DNA from: Paenibacillus paeoniae
GTDB taxonomy: Bacteria > Bacillota > Bacilli > Paenibacillales > Paenibacillaceae
Assembly: GCF_003388735.1 (NCBI RefSeq)
Contig: NZ_QUBQ01000001.1
Location: forward strand, 186,001 to 250,000
DNA: 64,000 bases
Direction of reading: 5' to 3'
In this document: piece after piece, positions 1 to 8,784 of the stretch
Layout: every line of letters starts with the position of its first letter
How positions within the stretch are numbered: the stretch's first letter is position 1
Program-made: the position numbers and the translations under genes
Notes under the pieces: generated by a model
The model's input: only the letters and a program-made list of their open reading frames with translations
Databases searched by the model: none
What the model was told of the DNA's origin: nothing

Positions 1-54
1 ATACATAGAGGTCACCCATTATTCTTTCATAAGGCCATGCGTTTTGGAACGGTA

Positions 55-222
55 TCATTGCTCGGGCTTCTCCTGGGCGGCATCTGCTTCTTTCTTGGCC
101 AGCTCAGCCAGCTTCTGAAGCAGAATGTGCTTGGGCATGTGCATCAGGTGCTCCAGCGGGATATTCAGTTGCTCGGACAGCTTGATGGCGGTCTCGGGTG
201 ATATTTGTAATGGTTTGGACAT
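55..222 (-). CDS. YycC-like small protein (55 aa)
   Basis: This small soluble protein of 55 residues resembles the YycC family of Bacillales, whose function is not known. The start is the ATG whose complement lies at 220-222, beginning MSKPLQISPETAIKL. It is preceded by GGAGGAAC at a proper distance, whereas the upstream in-frame Met has no such site. The sequence is short, helical and rich in Leu, Lys and Glu, with no membrane segment or cysteines. It is divergent from the peptidase gene to its right. The family call is from memory of the YycC pattern and is moderately sure. Confidence 0.7.
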   Translation of the reverse strand: MSKPLQISPETAIKLSEQLNIPLEHLMHMPKHILLQKLAELAKKEADAAQEKPEQ

Positions 223-361
223 GGTGTTGTTCCTCCAATCAGGATATACTACTGTTATACACCGCCGGGCAGGTTTCTCGCAAATCATTTGCGAATGCTG
301 CTCGGTTTTTTCTTCGCTGCGTTACATACATCAGATCGAGAACATAAGGAGAGTGACCAAG

Positions 362-2146
362 GTGAGCAATTATCCAATCAGATGGGATATGGATGCCATC
401 TATCCAGGCGGATCAAGCTCTAATGCATTCGCACAAGAGCTTGCGGGGATGGAGAGCGGAATTACGCAATTGAATGAACAGTTGAAGAGCGGTGCTTCAC
501 TTAACGCTGCAACGATTAAGGAAATGACTGAAGTGGCCCAGTCCATTTTGCTAAGTTTGAGGCAATCTGATTCTTTTGTAGGCTGCCTGATCGCGCAAAA
601 TGTGAAGGATCATGCAGCCATCGGACTGAATGACCGTGTAAAAACGATTTCTGCAAAATTCTCTGCGGCTATGACCCGTTACGACAATGCGCTCAGAGGC
701 ATTTCGGATTCTGACTGGGAAGCTATTCTTAAGGATGAGACACTTGGCGCACTTTCTTTTAATTTGAGTGAGCGGAGAGAACAGGCGAAGCTAAAGATGG
801 CGCCTGAGCTGGAAGCGCTGGCTGGCGACCTTGCAATCGACGGCTACCATGGATGGGGCGACAACTATAACGTGATCGTATCGCGTGCAGAGTTCCATGT
901 AGAGGATCAGAAGGGCGAGAGCAAGGTGTTGTCCGCGGGGCAGATGTCCAACCGTCTATCCTCCAGCGACCGTGCTGTACGCCAGGAAGCATTTGCAGAG
1001 TGGGAGCGGGTATGGTCTTCGCTCACAGATCTCAGTGCAGATACGCTCAATCGAATTGCGGGGTTCCGCTTAAAGCTGTATGAGAATCGCGGCTGGGACT
1101 CGGTGCTGCAAGAGCCGCTGGCCATCAACCGAATGAGCGAATCGACGTTGAACGCCATGTGGGGAGCAATTGAAGAAGGGAAGAAGGCACTTATTCCTTA
1201 TCTGGAGCGGAAAGCGAAGCTTTTTGGTCTGGAAAAGCTGGACTGGCATGATGTAGAGGCGCCGATTGGTTCCGCCACGCGTACAGTTCCTTACGAAGAG
1301 GGAGCCCGCTTCATTATCGAGCAGTTCCGAGCATTTGATCCTGCGCTTGCAGAGTTTTCGGAGAAGGCGTTCGAAGAGGGCTGGATTGAGGCGGAAGATC
1401 GTGCGGACAAACGCCCAGGTGGCTTCTGTACTTCCTTCCCGAAGAGCGGTCAGACACGTATCTTCATGACGTATTCGGGTACGGCGTCCAATATTTCGAC
1501 GCTAGCCCATGAGCTTGGCCACGCTTATCATCAGCATGTGATGAACGATCTGCCGGCAATGTCTCAGGAGTATGCGATGAACGTGGCTGAGACAGCTTCG
1601 ACATTCGCTGAGATGATTGTGTCAGATCGAGCGATGAAAGCAGCAGCGGATGATGAGGAGAAGCTTGGTCTTCTGGAAGATAAAATTCAGCGCGCTGTAG
1701 CCTTCTTTATGAACATACGCGCCCGCTTCCTCTTCGAGACGCGCTTCTATGAGCGGAGGAAAGCAGGCTTGGTGACAGCCGACGAGTTGAACAAGCTGAT
1801 GGAAGAGGCGCAGCGTGAGGCCTACATGGATATGCTGGGTGATGCGCACCCGCAGTTCTGGACGTCGAAGCTGCACTTCTATTTGACGGATGTACCATTT
1901 TACAACTTCCCGTATACGTTTGGGTACCTGTTCAGCTCTGGGCTATATGCGCGTGCTTTGCAGGAAGGACCGGATTTTGCTGCCAAATATGTGGCCTTGT
2001 TGAGGGATACGGGACGCTTGACGGTGGAGCAGTTGGCGGAGAAGCATCTTGGCGTTAATCTGGAGGAGCAGAACTTCTGGAGCGATGCGGTTGCGCTGAC
2101 AGAGGAAGATGTGCAGTTATTCCTGGAGATGACGGAAGGGAAATAA
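362..2146 (+). CDS. M3 family oligoendopeptidase
   Basis: This is a cytoplasmic zinc metallopeptidase of family M3 (oligoendopeptidase F-like), which trims short peptides. The HExxH zinc motif is HELGH at about residues 383-387. A glutamate in NVAET at about residue 410 sits where the third ligand is expected. At 594 aa the length is normal for the clade, and there is no signal peptide. I chose the GTG at 362, giving VSNYPIRWDM, because AGGAGAG ends eight bases before it. An in-frame ATG at 125 would add about 79 residues that overlap the YycC-like gene on the other strand and look non-coding. The gene is monocistronic, with a terminator hairpin just downstream. Confidence 0.93.
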   Translation: MSNYPIRWDMDAIYPGGSSSNAFAQELAGMESGITQLNEQLKSGASLNAATIKEMTEVAQSILLSLRQSDSFVGCLIAQNVKDHAAIGLNDRVKTISAKFSAAMTRYDNALRGISDSDWEAILKDETLGALSFNLSERREQAKLKMAPELEALAGDLAIDGYHGWGDNYNVIVSRAEFHVEDQKGESKVLSAGQMSNRLSSSDRAVRQEAFAEWERVWSSLTDLSADTLNRIAGFRLKLYENRGWDSVLQEPLAINRMSESTLNAMWGAIEEGKKALIPYLERKAKLFGLEKLDWHDVEAPIGSATRTVPYEEGARFIIEQFRAFDPALAEFSEKAFEEGWIEAEDRADKRPGGFCTSFPKSGQTRIFMTYSGTASNISTLAHELGHAYHQHVMNDLPAMSQEYAMNVAETASTFAEMIVSDRAMKAAADDEEKLGLLEDKIQRAVAFFMNIRARFLFETRFYERRKAGLVTADELNKLMEEAQREAYMDMLGDAHPQFWTSKLHFYLTDVPFYNFPYTFGYLFSSGLYARALQEGPDFAAKYVALLRDTGRLTVEQLAEKHLGVNLEEQNFWSDAVALTEEDVQLFLEMTEGK

Positions 2147-2179
2147 CATATTCACCAGGTCGAAATTTTTTACTATACA

Positions 2180-2233
2180 GCCCTTGGAATAGACATTGGA
2201 AGGTGTCCAGTGGAATTCTAAGGGCATTTTTTT
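2180..2233 (+). terminator. Intrinsic terminator after the M3 peptidase
   Basis: The arms GCCCTTGGAAT (2180-2190) and ATTCTAAGGGC (2215-2225) pair with a single G-U. A smaller gacat/gtgtc pairing lies inside, and ATTTTTTT follows. It ends the peptidase transcript. Confidence 0.85.
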
Positions 2234-2301
2234 GTCCAAATGAAGCATTTTTAATCACGAGCAAGCGACTCTTTCGTTCGATATGAGTAGCTTACATCAA
2301 G

Positions 2302-2346
2302 TTGATAATAGGATATATTGTACAATATATTTTAATATGATATCTT
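2302..2346 (+). promoter_or_regulatory. Promoter with palindromic operator before ccpN
   Basis: A likely sigma-A promoter is TTGATA (2302-2307) with an 18-base spacer and TATATT (2326-2331). A perfect 18-bp palindrome, ATATATTGTACAATATAT (2313-2330), fills the spacer and the -10. The sequence TATGATATCTT (2336-2346) differs by one base from the CcpN consensus TRTGHYATAYW that I recall. Autoregulation by the downstream product is an inference. Confidence 0.5.
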
Positions 2347-2409
2347 ATTGAAAGAGATATTTTCATTAAATCATTGATTATGAGTCATATAAGAAAAGAG
2401 GGGACCATC

Positions 2410-3042
2410 ATTCAGCTATCTTCAAGGCAATTGGAACTCATTGAGCTAGTCAAGAAGCATTCGCCGGTAACAGGCGATCAACTTGCCGAATATTTGGGAG
2501 TAAGCCGTCCGACGCTTCGCTCAGATCTATCACTGCTCGTAATGCTTGGCATGCTTGATGCGAAGCCGAAGGTGGGTTATTTCCTCGGCAATACGTTTCG
2601 GGAGAGTCACGAGCCGCTTCAGCGGTTCAGCCGCATGAAGGTGAAGGAAGTACAGGGTGTACCGGTTAATATTCCGGATACGCTGTCGGTTCACGACGCT
2701 GTCATTACGCTCTTCATGGAGAATGCGAACACGCTCATTGTCGTCAATGAGGAGAAGCGTTTTGCAGGTATTATTACGCCAAAGGATTTGCTTAAAATCA
2801 CGTTAGGAAACTCGGGGGCCGCGACGATTCCTGTCAGTATGGTTATGACCCGTTATCCCAACGTTGTTACGCTGACTCCGGATGAATCAGTTATGGAGGC
2901 GATCAGCAAACTGTCGCAGCATCAAGTAGATTGTTTGCCCGTTATTGTGCCTGACGAAGAGCCGAGTCGAAATCCCATTATTTCGGGATGGGTATCCAAG
3001 TCTAATATCGTCTCGCTCATGGCAGATATCGCGACAGCTTAA
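2410..3042 (+). CDS. ccpN: CcpN-type repressor of gluconeogenesis (HTH plus two CBS domains)
   Basis: This DNA-binding regulator has a DeoR-like winged helix (about residues 3-60; the recognition part reads YLGVSRPTLRSDL) followed by two CBS domains (about 75-130 and 140-205). The layout matches CcpN (YqzB) of Bacillus, which represses gluconeogenic genes and responds to nucleotide and energy state. It lies directly upstream of the dikinase regulator, as in Bacillus. The start is unusual. GAGGGG (2398-2403) is six bases before an ATT at 2410, giving MQLSSRQLELIELV and a natural length of 210 aa. The in-frame TTG (2374) and ATG (2380) upstream have no ribosome binding site. Function is confident; start is not. 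Confidence 0.85.
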   Translation: MQLSSRQLELIELVKKHSPVTGDQLAEYLGVSRPTLRSDLSLLVMLGMLDAKPKVGYFLGNTFRESHEPLQRFSRMKVKEVQGVPVNIPDTLSVHDAVITLFMENANTLIVVNEEKRFAGIITPKDLLKITLGNSGAATIPVSMVMTRYPNVVTLTPDESVMEAISKLSQHQVDCLPVIVPDEEPSRNPIISGWVSKSNIVSLMADIATA

Positions 3043-3063
3043 GGAATTGGGGGACCAGAGATT

Positions 3064-3864
3064 ATGACACAGCCATATATTTATGTCTGCTCCGATGCAG
3101 TCGGTGAGACGGCAGAGGCGGTAGCCAAGGCAACGCTGAGACAATTCTCGTCCGAGGACGTGAAGATCAAGCGTTACAGCCATCTTCGGACGGAAGATGA
3201 AATCGCTCGCATTGTCGCCGAGGCTGCAGAAACGGGCAGTTTTATCAGCTATACACTCGTACAACCGGAGCTACGCGAGTGGATGAGAGAAGAGTCGGTA
3301 AGGCACGGCGTTCGTGCAGTGGATGTGATGGGACCGATGATGCAGGCGTTTGTGGATACGTTCGGCAGCTTCCCGAGTCGGGAGCCTGGCCTTCTGCATT
3401 CCATCGACGAGACTTATCATCGACGTATGGAAGCGATTGAATTCGCTGTCAAATACGATGATGGCAAGGATGCCAGAGGTTTGGTGCAGGCACAAGTTGT
3501 GTTAATCGGCGTATCGCGCACCTCGAAGACTCCGCTTAGCGTATTCCTGTCGCACAAAGGAATTCTTGCAGCCAATCTACCGCTTATGCCGGAGGTCAAT
3601 CTTCCGGAAGAGCTGAAGCAAGGGCCGGGTCGACTGATCGTGGGGCTCACAATGCAGCCGGAGCATCTGCTCGGGATTCGTTCCGAACGGCTTAAGACAT
3701 TGGGATTGCCGGCCTCCGCGCAATATGCGAGCAAGGAGCGAATCCAGGAAGAGCTGAAGTATGCGGCATCCGTGATGGAGAGTCTGGACTGTCCGGTTAT
3801 CGACGTGACGAATCGCGCAATCGAAGAAACAGCGGGTATCATTATGGAATGGTTGAACAAATAA
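3064..3864 (+). CDS. yqfL: Pyruvate,phosphate dikinase regulatory protein (DUF299 kinase/pyrophosphorylase)
   Basis: Members of this family (YqfL in Bacillus, PpsR and PDRP elsewhere) switch pyruvate,phosphate dikinase or PEP synthase off and on. They do this by ADP-dependent phosphorylation and Pi-dependent dephosphorylation of a threonine next to the catalytic histidine. The family P-loop appears as GVSRTSKTPLS near residues 149-159, and the full 266 aa is the usual length. The gene starts 21 bases after ccpN with GGGGGA upstream of its ATG. Co-transcription with ccpN fits a joint role at the PEP/pyruvate node. The target enzyme is not in this window. Confidence 0.93.
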   Translation: MTQPYIYVCSDAVGETAEAVAKATLRQFSSEDVKIKRYSHLRTEDEIARIVAEAAETGSFISYTLVQPELREWMREESVRHGVRAVDVMGPMMQAFVDTFGSFPSREPGLLHSIDETYHRRMEAIEFAVKYDDGKDARGLVQAQVVLIGVSRTSKTPLSVFLSHKGILAANLPLMPEVNLPEELKQGPGRLIVGLTMQPEHLLGIRSERLKTLGLPASAQYASKERIQEELKYAASVMESLDCPVIDVTNRAIEETAGIIMEWLNK

Positions 3865-3897
3865 TTGGCTATACCTATATAGACGGAGGGTTCAAAC

Positions 3898-4296
3898 ATG
3901 GAAAAAACATTTGTAATGGTAAAACCTGATGGCGTATCGCGCGGCTTGATCGGCCGAATCGTTGCCAGATTCGAAGAGAAGGGGTTTGCGATCGTAGATG
4001 CCAAGCTGACCCAATTGGATCGTCAATTAGCGGAGTCCCATTATGAGCATCTCCATTCTAAACCGTTTTTCGGTGAGCTTGTCGATTTCATCACATCCGG
4101 ACCGGTATTCGCCATGGTGTTGGAGGGCAAGGATGCCGTCCAGAATGCTCGTTCCATCATCGGCGCGACCAATCCAACGGATGCGATAGCAGGCACAATA
4201 AGGGGCGACTATGCTACGGATGTCGCGAGCAACATTATCCACGGCTCGGATTCCTATGAAAATGCGGAGAGAGAGATCGGTCTCTATTTTCACTAA
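3898..4296 (+). CDS. ndk: Nucleoside diphosphate kinase, short C-terminus
   Basis: This enzyme moves the gamma phosphate between NTPs and NDPs through a phosphohistidine. The catalytic histidine is H115 in NIIHGSDS, and the N-terminal core [11 protein letters not shown] is typical. GGAGGG precedes the ATG and the gene follows yqfL by 33 bases. It is odd in stopping at residue 132 with IGLYFH, whereas relatives such as the Bacillus subtilis enzyme continue about 15 residues in a C-terminal tail. Everything needed for catalysis is present, so I treat it as functional. Confidence 0.95.
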   Translation: MEKTFVMVKPDGVSRGLIGRIVARFEEKGFAIVDAKLTQLDRQLAESHYEHLHSKPFFGELVDFITSGPVFAMVLEGKDAVQNARSIIGATNPTDAIAGTIRGDYATDVASNIIHGSDSYENAEREIGLYFH

Positions 4297-4302
4297 GTAT
4301 GG

Positions 4303-4331
4303 TTGACGAGTTAGACAAGTTATGGTAAATT
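4303..4331 (+). promoter_or_regulatory. Candidate sigma-A promoter ahead of the Tad operon
   Basis: TTGACG (4303-4308), a 17-base spacer and TAAATT (4326-4331) fit a vegetative promoter. It starts just after the ndk stop codon and reads toward the terminator hairpin at 4361 and then the Tad genes. Confidence 0.45.
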
Positions 4332-4360
4332 CTATAGCAAGTCAATAAGAAACCACGGAA

Positions 4361-4407
4361 GCACCGTATAAGGCTGCAGTTAGCTGCGCCCTTTGCGGTG
4401 CTTTTTT
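4361..4407 (+). terminator. Terminator hairpin between ndk and the Tad operon
   Basis: GCACCG (4361-4366) pairs with CGGTGC (4396-4401), and TTTTTT follows at once. A second small stem, GCTGC/GCTGC, sits inside the loop. It ends ndk transcription. Because a candidate promoter lies upstream of it, it could also act as an attenuator for the next operon. Confidence 0.8.
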
Positions 4408-4472
4408 GCGTGCCTTGGGACTGTGTTGTCTGGATGTATTCCTGTGGATTTCGATTGAAAGGAGGATGAGCG

Positions 4473-5624
4473 TTGAAGAGATATCAACTGGCTATTGCAG
4501 TGAAAGACAAGGAGTATACGAGAAGGATTGCAGATTACATTCGCGGTAGTTCCTTTGGGGAGCGCTGGCAGGTGTCGGCCTTTACGCATCCGAATGCTTG
4601 CAAGCAATTTGCCAAGCAAGGCTATGCCATTGATCTCATTGCGGCGGAACCGGATCTGCTTCGGGAATTGCAATCGGAATTATCCCACATTCCCTCCATC
4701 ACGCTGGTTGCACGATTAGGAGAAACGGGTGGACAGCCGGAGTTGTTGCAATATCAGGCATTGCCGTTGTTGTTGCAGGGAATAACGGATCACTTCGAGG
4801 CAATGAGTCATAAATCAGGTAGAGGACTTTCCATGCATCCCGCTGGCAAAGGAGCGATGGTGTTGACGGTTCATTCCGCCTCAGGGGGCGTAGGCAAGAC
4901 AACGCTGGCACTTCATCTGGTGGGAGCGGCAAGCGCCCGTGGACTTCGAATGCTCTATCTCAACCTGGAGAGATGGAATACATCCGAGCTATGGCTCCAA
5001 TTTGGCGGGGATGCCATATGGGATGGAGAAGGACTGTCAGAGCTGCTGTATGCGATAAAAGCGGGTTCGAAGTCTTATGCAGCTTGGCTGGCGCAGCATC
5101 GGAAGTTTCATCCGCAATTGAAATGCGACTATCTGCTAGGGTTTCGCAATCAGGAAGACCGGGCGTCACTGCTTCCGGCGGATGCCGCGGCGATTGTCGA
5201 TTCAATAGCTCAGAGCGGGCATTACGACGGAATAGTTGTGGATATGGACGATGGCTTGGATGAGCTCCATATTGAATTGCTTATGCGTGCAGATCGGAAT
5301 CTATGGGTTGTATCGGGAGACCAATCCGCTCAAACCAAACAATCGCTCATGCTGCGGTATGGGGGACAGAAGTTCGGGGAAGCATTCAGGGGGATTTCAG
5401 CACGATCGGAGGTTGTCTGCAACGGAATGAATGCGGAGATCGGTAACTCATTGTCTGCTATGGAAGCTTCTCTTGCACCTGTAGCGTTGCCTCTTGTCAG
5501 GGAGTGGAGACAAGGAGAGCTTCACCCTGTAGGGTCCTCCTCTTCCTATCGGGCAGCGGCAGACCGGCTATGTACCCACCTACTTGGAGGAAGCGAGGAA
5601 CCACGTATTCATGCTGTCGGATGA
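4473..5624 (+). CDS. CpaE/TadZ-like ATPase of the Tad pilus operon
   Basis: This 383-aa protein has an N-terminal receiver-like region without a clear phosphoacceptor and a C-terminal MinD/ParA-type ATPase. The deviant Walker A is SGGVGKTTLA near residues 136-145, and the Walker B-like strand is DGIVVDMDDG. In Tad systems CpaE/TadZ places the pilus machine in the cell. The start is TTG at 4473, with GGAGG seven bases clear of it. It is the first gene of a run of ten genes with short gaps or overlaps. The role is by homology and context. Confidence 0.85.
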   Translation: MKRYQLAIAVKDKEYTRRIADYIRGSSFGERWQVSAFTHPNACKQFAKQGYAIDLIAAEPDLLRELQSELSHIPSITLVARLGETGGQPELLQYQALPLLLQGITDHFEAMSHKSGRGLSMHPAGKGAMVLTVHSASGGVGKTTLALHLVGAASARGLRMLYLNLERWNTSELWLQFGGDAIWDGEGLSELLYAIKAGSKSYAAWLAQHRKFHPQLKCDYLLGFRNQEDRASLLPADAAAIVDSIAQSGHYDGIVVDMDDGLDELHIELLMRADRNLWVVSGDQSAQTKQSLMLRYGGQKFGEAFRGISARSEVVCNGMNAEIGNSLSAMEASLAPVALPLVREWRQGELHPVGSSSSYRAAADRLCTHLLGGSEEPRIHAVG

Positions 5625-6846
5625 GTTGATTTATAATCTGCGCGGCAAGATACGAGATGAAATCGACTTTAGCGGCGCTATGTCAGATGAGGAATTATGG
5701 AGCAAGACGGAAGCGGCCGTATTTCAGTGGTGCGAACGGAATCCCATGACCGCGACCGATAAGGTCAAGCTCGTCAGAAGACTCTACCATTCCTTCAGAG
5801 GCATGGATGTCCTGCAGCCGCTTATGGATGATCCTGCTGTAAGTGAAATTATGATCAACAGCCATACAGAGGTATACGTGGAGAGGCATGGCGTCATGAC
5901 GCTTATGCCGGGAGCTTTCGAGAGCAAGGAGAGGCTGGAGGATTTGATCCAGTCTGTCGTAGCGGGGGTCAACCGGGTCGTTAATGAATCATCGCCAATT
6001 GTGGATGCAAGACTGAGGGATGGGTCGCGTGTCAATATCGTACTGCCCCCGGTTGCCCTGAAGGGACCCTGCATGACGATACGGAAATTTCCGGATCAAC
6101 CTATGACGATGGATAGGCTGATCGATCTTCAATCGTTGACGGCGGATGCGGCGGCGTTTTTGAGAGAGCTCGTAGAGGCCAAATACAACATGTTTATTAG
6201 TGGAGGGACAGGTACGGGAAAAACGACTTTCCTTAATGCCATGTCCCAATACATCCCTTCAGAGGAACGAATTATTACGATAGAGGATTCGGCAGAGCTG
6301 CAAATTCGCACGGTTCCTAACCTCGTGTCTCTGGAAACTCGAAACGCGAACACCGAGGGGAAAGGGGAGATATCCATTCGTGACCTGATTCGCTCCTCTC
6401 TTCGGATGCGTCCGAATCGGATCGTTGTCGGAGAGGTTCGTGGCGGGGAAGCTTTAGATATGCTCCAAGCAATGAATACGGGACATGAGGGCTCGATCTC
6501 CACGGGACACGCAAATAATTGCCAGGATATGATCAGCCGTCTGGAGACGATGGTCTTGAGTGCGGCTGAGCTTCCCCTAAGCGTTATTCGCAGCCAGATT
6601 GCCTCGGCCATTGATATTATGATCCACTTGTCGAGACATCGAGATCGATCCCGAAGAGTCACTGAGATTGCTGAAGTCATTGGAATCGAGCAAGGCGAGG
6701 TGAAGCTGAACCCGTTGTTCCGGTTTCGAGAGGATGGCGAAAGCAATGGTCATATTATCGGCACTTTGGAGCGGATTGGTGTGATGAGCAGGACGGAAAA
6801 GCTTCGTATGGCCGGAAAGGAGCTGGCGGATGAAAGGAGCAGTTAA
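5611..6846 (+). CDS. cpaF: CpaF/TadA family secretion ATPase
   Basis: This is the motor ATPase of the Tad/Flp pilus, a hexameric cytoplasmic GspE-type NTPase. The Walker A is GGTGTGKTT near residues 199-207, the Asp box contains ITIEDSAELQ, and a Walker B region contains IVVGEVRGGEALDML. The 411-aa length is typical. The start is ATG 5611, ten bases after GAGGAA, and overlaps the previous gene by 14 bases. A TTG at 5584 is possible but its spacing is worse. Overlaps on both sides imply translational coupling. Confidence 0.95.
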   Translation: MLSDELIYNLRGKIRDEIDFSGAMSDEELWSKTEAAVFQWCERNPMTATDKVKLVRRLYHSFRGMDVLQPLMDDPAVSEIMINSHTEVYVERHGVMTLMPGAFESKERLEDLIQSVVAGVNRVVNESSPIVDARLRDGSRVNIVLPPVALKGPCMTIRKFPDQPMTMDRLIDLQSLTADAAAFLRELVEAKYNMFISGGTGTGKTTFLNAMSQYIPSEERIITIEDSAELQIRTVPNLVSLETRNANTEGKGEISIRDLIRSSLRMRPNRIVVGEVRGGEALDMLQAMNTGHEGSISTGHANNCQDMISRLETMVLSAAELPLSVIRSQIASAIDIMIHLSRHRDRSRRVTEIAEVIGIEQGEVKLNPLFRFREDGESNGHIIGTLERIGVMSRTEKLRMAGKELADERSS

Positions 6847-7684
6847 AGCGGTTCATTCGCGTAAAAGTGGAAGCTCCATTCGCCGGATGGCTGAATGGAT
6901 GGGGTGGGAGGGGCTATTCCATGCCTCCTCTAATGCGGGGCGTTTGACACGTTATACAGATTATCAGCTCAATCGCAGGGAATTGTTTTTTTCCGTAACG
7001 GCGGGTTACGTGGTCCTATTCGGAGCAACATATCTGTTCTATCAATCGGTACTCCTATCGCTCATCCTATCCGCCTGCGGGGCAGCTGCTCCCAAATGGA
7101 GGCGAAAGTCGCTGCTTGAGGGGCGCAGAAATCGTTTAAAGCTGCAATTTAAGGAAGCGCTGTTTTCCTTAACCTCTTCGCTTGCTGCCGGCCGGTCCCT
7201 GGAGAATGCGTTCAGAGGGGTGCTGGAAGATATGAAGCTTCTATACTCCGATGAAGGCACGGATATGTTGAAAGAAGTTCAGATATTAATTCATCGGCTG
7301 GACAATTTCGAGCCGCTGGAAGGCGCGCTGCGAGACTTGGCGGAGCGGGCAGACATGGATGAAATAACTCAATTTGTTGAAGCCTTGACGACTTGCAAGC
7401 GATCAGGGGGTGATCTTCTAGAGGTCATGCGGCGTACGTCGACCATTATTGGCGATAAGCTGACAGTGGAAGGAGATATCAAGATTCTCCTTGCGCAGAA
7501 GAGATTCGAGTCACGCATTATGATGGCTGTTCCTTTTGTGTTTTTAGTCTTTCTTAACATGGCCGCATCGGACTATATAAAGCCTCTGTACAGCGGTCTG
7601 GGATACGTTATCATGACGGCACTGCTCCTCTTGCTGCTCGTCTGTTTCTGGATCATGGACCGTATCATGCGAATCGATATTTAG
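6830..7684 (+). CDS. TadB-like inner membrane pilus assembly protein (T2SS F family)
   Basis: This is one of two GspF-type platform proteins of the Tad machine. Hydrophobic segments lie near residues 55-90 and in the last 60 residues (AVPFVFLVFLNMA and VIMTALLLLLLVCFW). Between them is the helical GspF domain, with the usual FKEALFSLTSSLAAG stretch. It overlaps cpaF by 17 bases and has GGAAAGGAG upstream. At 284 aa it is normal for TadB. Confidence 0.88.
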   Translation: MKGAVKAVHSRKSGSSIRRMAEWMGWEGLFHASSNAGRLTRYTDYQLNRRELFFSVTAGYVVLFGATYLFYQSVLLSLILSACGAAAPKWRRKSLLEGRRNRLKLQFKEALFSLTSSLAAGRSLENAFRGVLEDMKLLYSDEGTDMLKEVQILIHRLDNFEPLEGALRDLAERADMDEITQFVEALTTCKRSGGDLLEVMRRTSTIIGDKLTVEGDIKILLAQKRFESRIMMAVPFVFLVFLNMAASDYIKPLYSGLGYVIMTALLLLLLVCFWIMDRIMRIDI

Positions 7685-7702
7685 TCTTTGAGGAGGATCA
7701 AT

Positions 7703-8581
7703 ATGGGACTTTTTGCGGCTATGCTGCTTGCGGGAGTCTGGGTATTTTTAGCGGGCAGATCAGCGCTTGGACGCATCCCGCATTTGCTAAGACAGAATCG
7801 GAGTGAAAAAAGAAACGCAGCTATGAGTGCCTTGTTGTTTCAAGAACCGTTCCTGCGCGTTTGGGAGAAGGCCTGCCAATGGGATGACATCCAGCATATG
7901 CTTAACAGCTACCATGCCAAGCTTATGTTATTGAGTGGGCCTTCATGGACCATTGAGAAAACAAAAGGCGAAGCAGCAAGCTCGCTTGGGACGGGGTATG
8001 CGGCGTTTGCAGGAAGCTGCTTGCTGTCCTGGATCAGCGGCGAGAACTTTATTATGTTTGCCGGTGTGCTGGCATTTTGTGCGCTGACCCTTCGAAAATT
8101 TGCCGAAGCCGGGAAGAAGCTGGAGCGGCGCAAAAAAGCAATTATTACAGGTCTTCCAGACCGCATGAGCAAGCTCATGCTGCTGGTGAGCGCTGGGGAG
8201 ACGGTACAACGCGCCTTTGTACGTTGTCTGGAAGGCAGAGATGGCTCGAATTATCCGCTGGACAAGGAATGGGGGGCGGCAGTGACAGCTATGAACAATG
8301 GACAATCTTTCAACATCGTACTGGAGAGATTTAATCGAAGCTGCGCAGTTCAGGAAGCGTCGCTGTTCACGACTGTAATGCTGCTGAATTACCGGAAAGG
8401 CGGCGAGCACTTTGTTTTGGCGGTACGGGAGCTTTCTTATTCCTTATGGGAGAAGCGGAAAGGACTGGCTCGCATCAGTGGTGAAGAGGCATCGTCCAAG
8501 CTTGTTTTTCCGTTGGTCGGCGTGATGTTCATCATGATGATCATTGTGGCGGCGCCAGCCGTATTAGTAATGTCTATATGA
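7703..8581 (+). CDS. TadC-like inner membrane pilus assembly protein (T2SS F family)
   Basis: This is the second GspF-like platform protein, 292 aa from the ATG at 7703 behind GAGGAGG. It begins with a membrane anchor (MGLFAAMLLAGVWVFLAG). A central hydrophobic pair lies near residues 98-130, and the protein ends in VGVMFIMMIIVAAPAVL. The cytoplasmic domain holds the GspF-like pattern MLLVSAGETVQRAF. It pairs with TadB as in other Tad operons. The pilin gene follows almost without a gap. Confidence 0.87.
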   Translation: MGLFAAMLLAGVWVFLAGRSALGRIPHLLRQNRSEKRNAAMSALLFQEPFLRVWEKACQWDDIQHMLNSYHAKLMLLSGPSWTIEKTKGEAASSLGTGYAAFAGSCLLSWISGENFIMFAGVLAFCALTLRKFAEAGKKLERRKKAIITGLPDRMSKLMLLVSAGETVQRAFVRCLEGRDGSNYPLDKEWGAAVTAMNNGQSFNIVLERFNRSCAVQEASLFTTVMLLNYRKGGEHFVLAVRELSYSLWEKRKGLARISGEEASSKLVFPLVGVMFIMMIIVAAPAVLVMSI

Positions 8582-8598
8582 AAAGGGAGATGTTCAGG

Positions 8599-8784
8599 AT
8601 GAAAACAGTAGCAGAACGCATGAAAGGCTTTTGGCGCAAGGAGGAAGGCATTGGTACATTGGAAATTATTTTAATTATCGCTGTCATTATTATTATCGCT
8701 TTCATCTTTAAAAATTGGATTATTAGCCTGGTAAATTCCTTATTAGGGAAGGCCGACAGCAAAGCTGAGAAAATCTTTGATTAA
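8599..8784 (+). CDS. flp: Flp1-type IVb pilin
   Basis: This 61-aa protein is probably the major pilin. It has a basic leader, then the processing site in EEGIGTLEIILIIAVII, where cleavage after the glycine would leave a hydrophobic helix carrying the conserved glutamate. A short charged tail follows. It is the likely substrate of the prepilin peptidase at 12.7 kb. I start at ATG 8599, ten bases after AAAGGGAG. In-frame ATGs at 8578 and 8590 are poorly placed relative to a ribosome binding site. The stop codon overlaps the start of the next gene. Confidence 0.88.
   Translation: MKTVAERMKGFWRKEEGIGTLEIILIIAVIIIIAFIFKNWIISLVNSLLGKADSKAEKIFD

Noticed and set aside
125..361. N-terminal extension of the M3 peptidase from an ATG at 125
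   Set aside because: It overlaps the opposite-strand YycC-like gene and lacks a ribosome binding site. GTG 362 has one.
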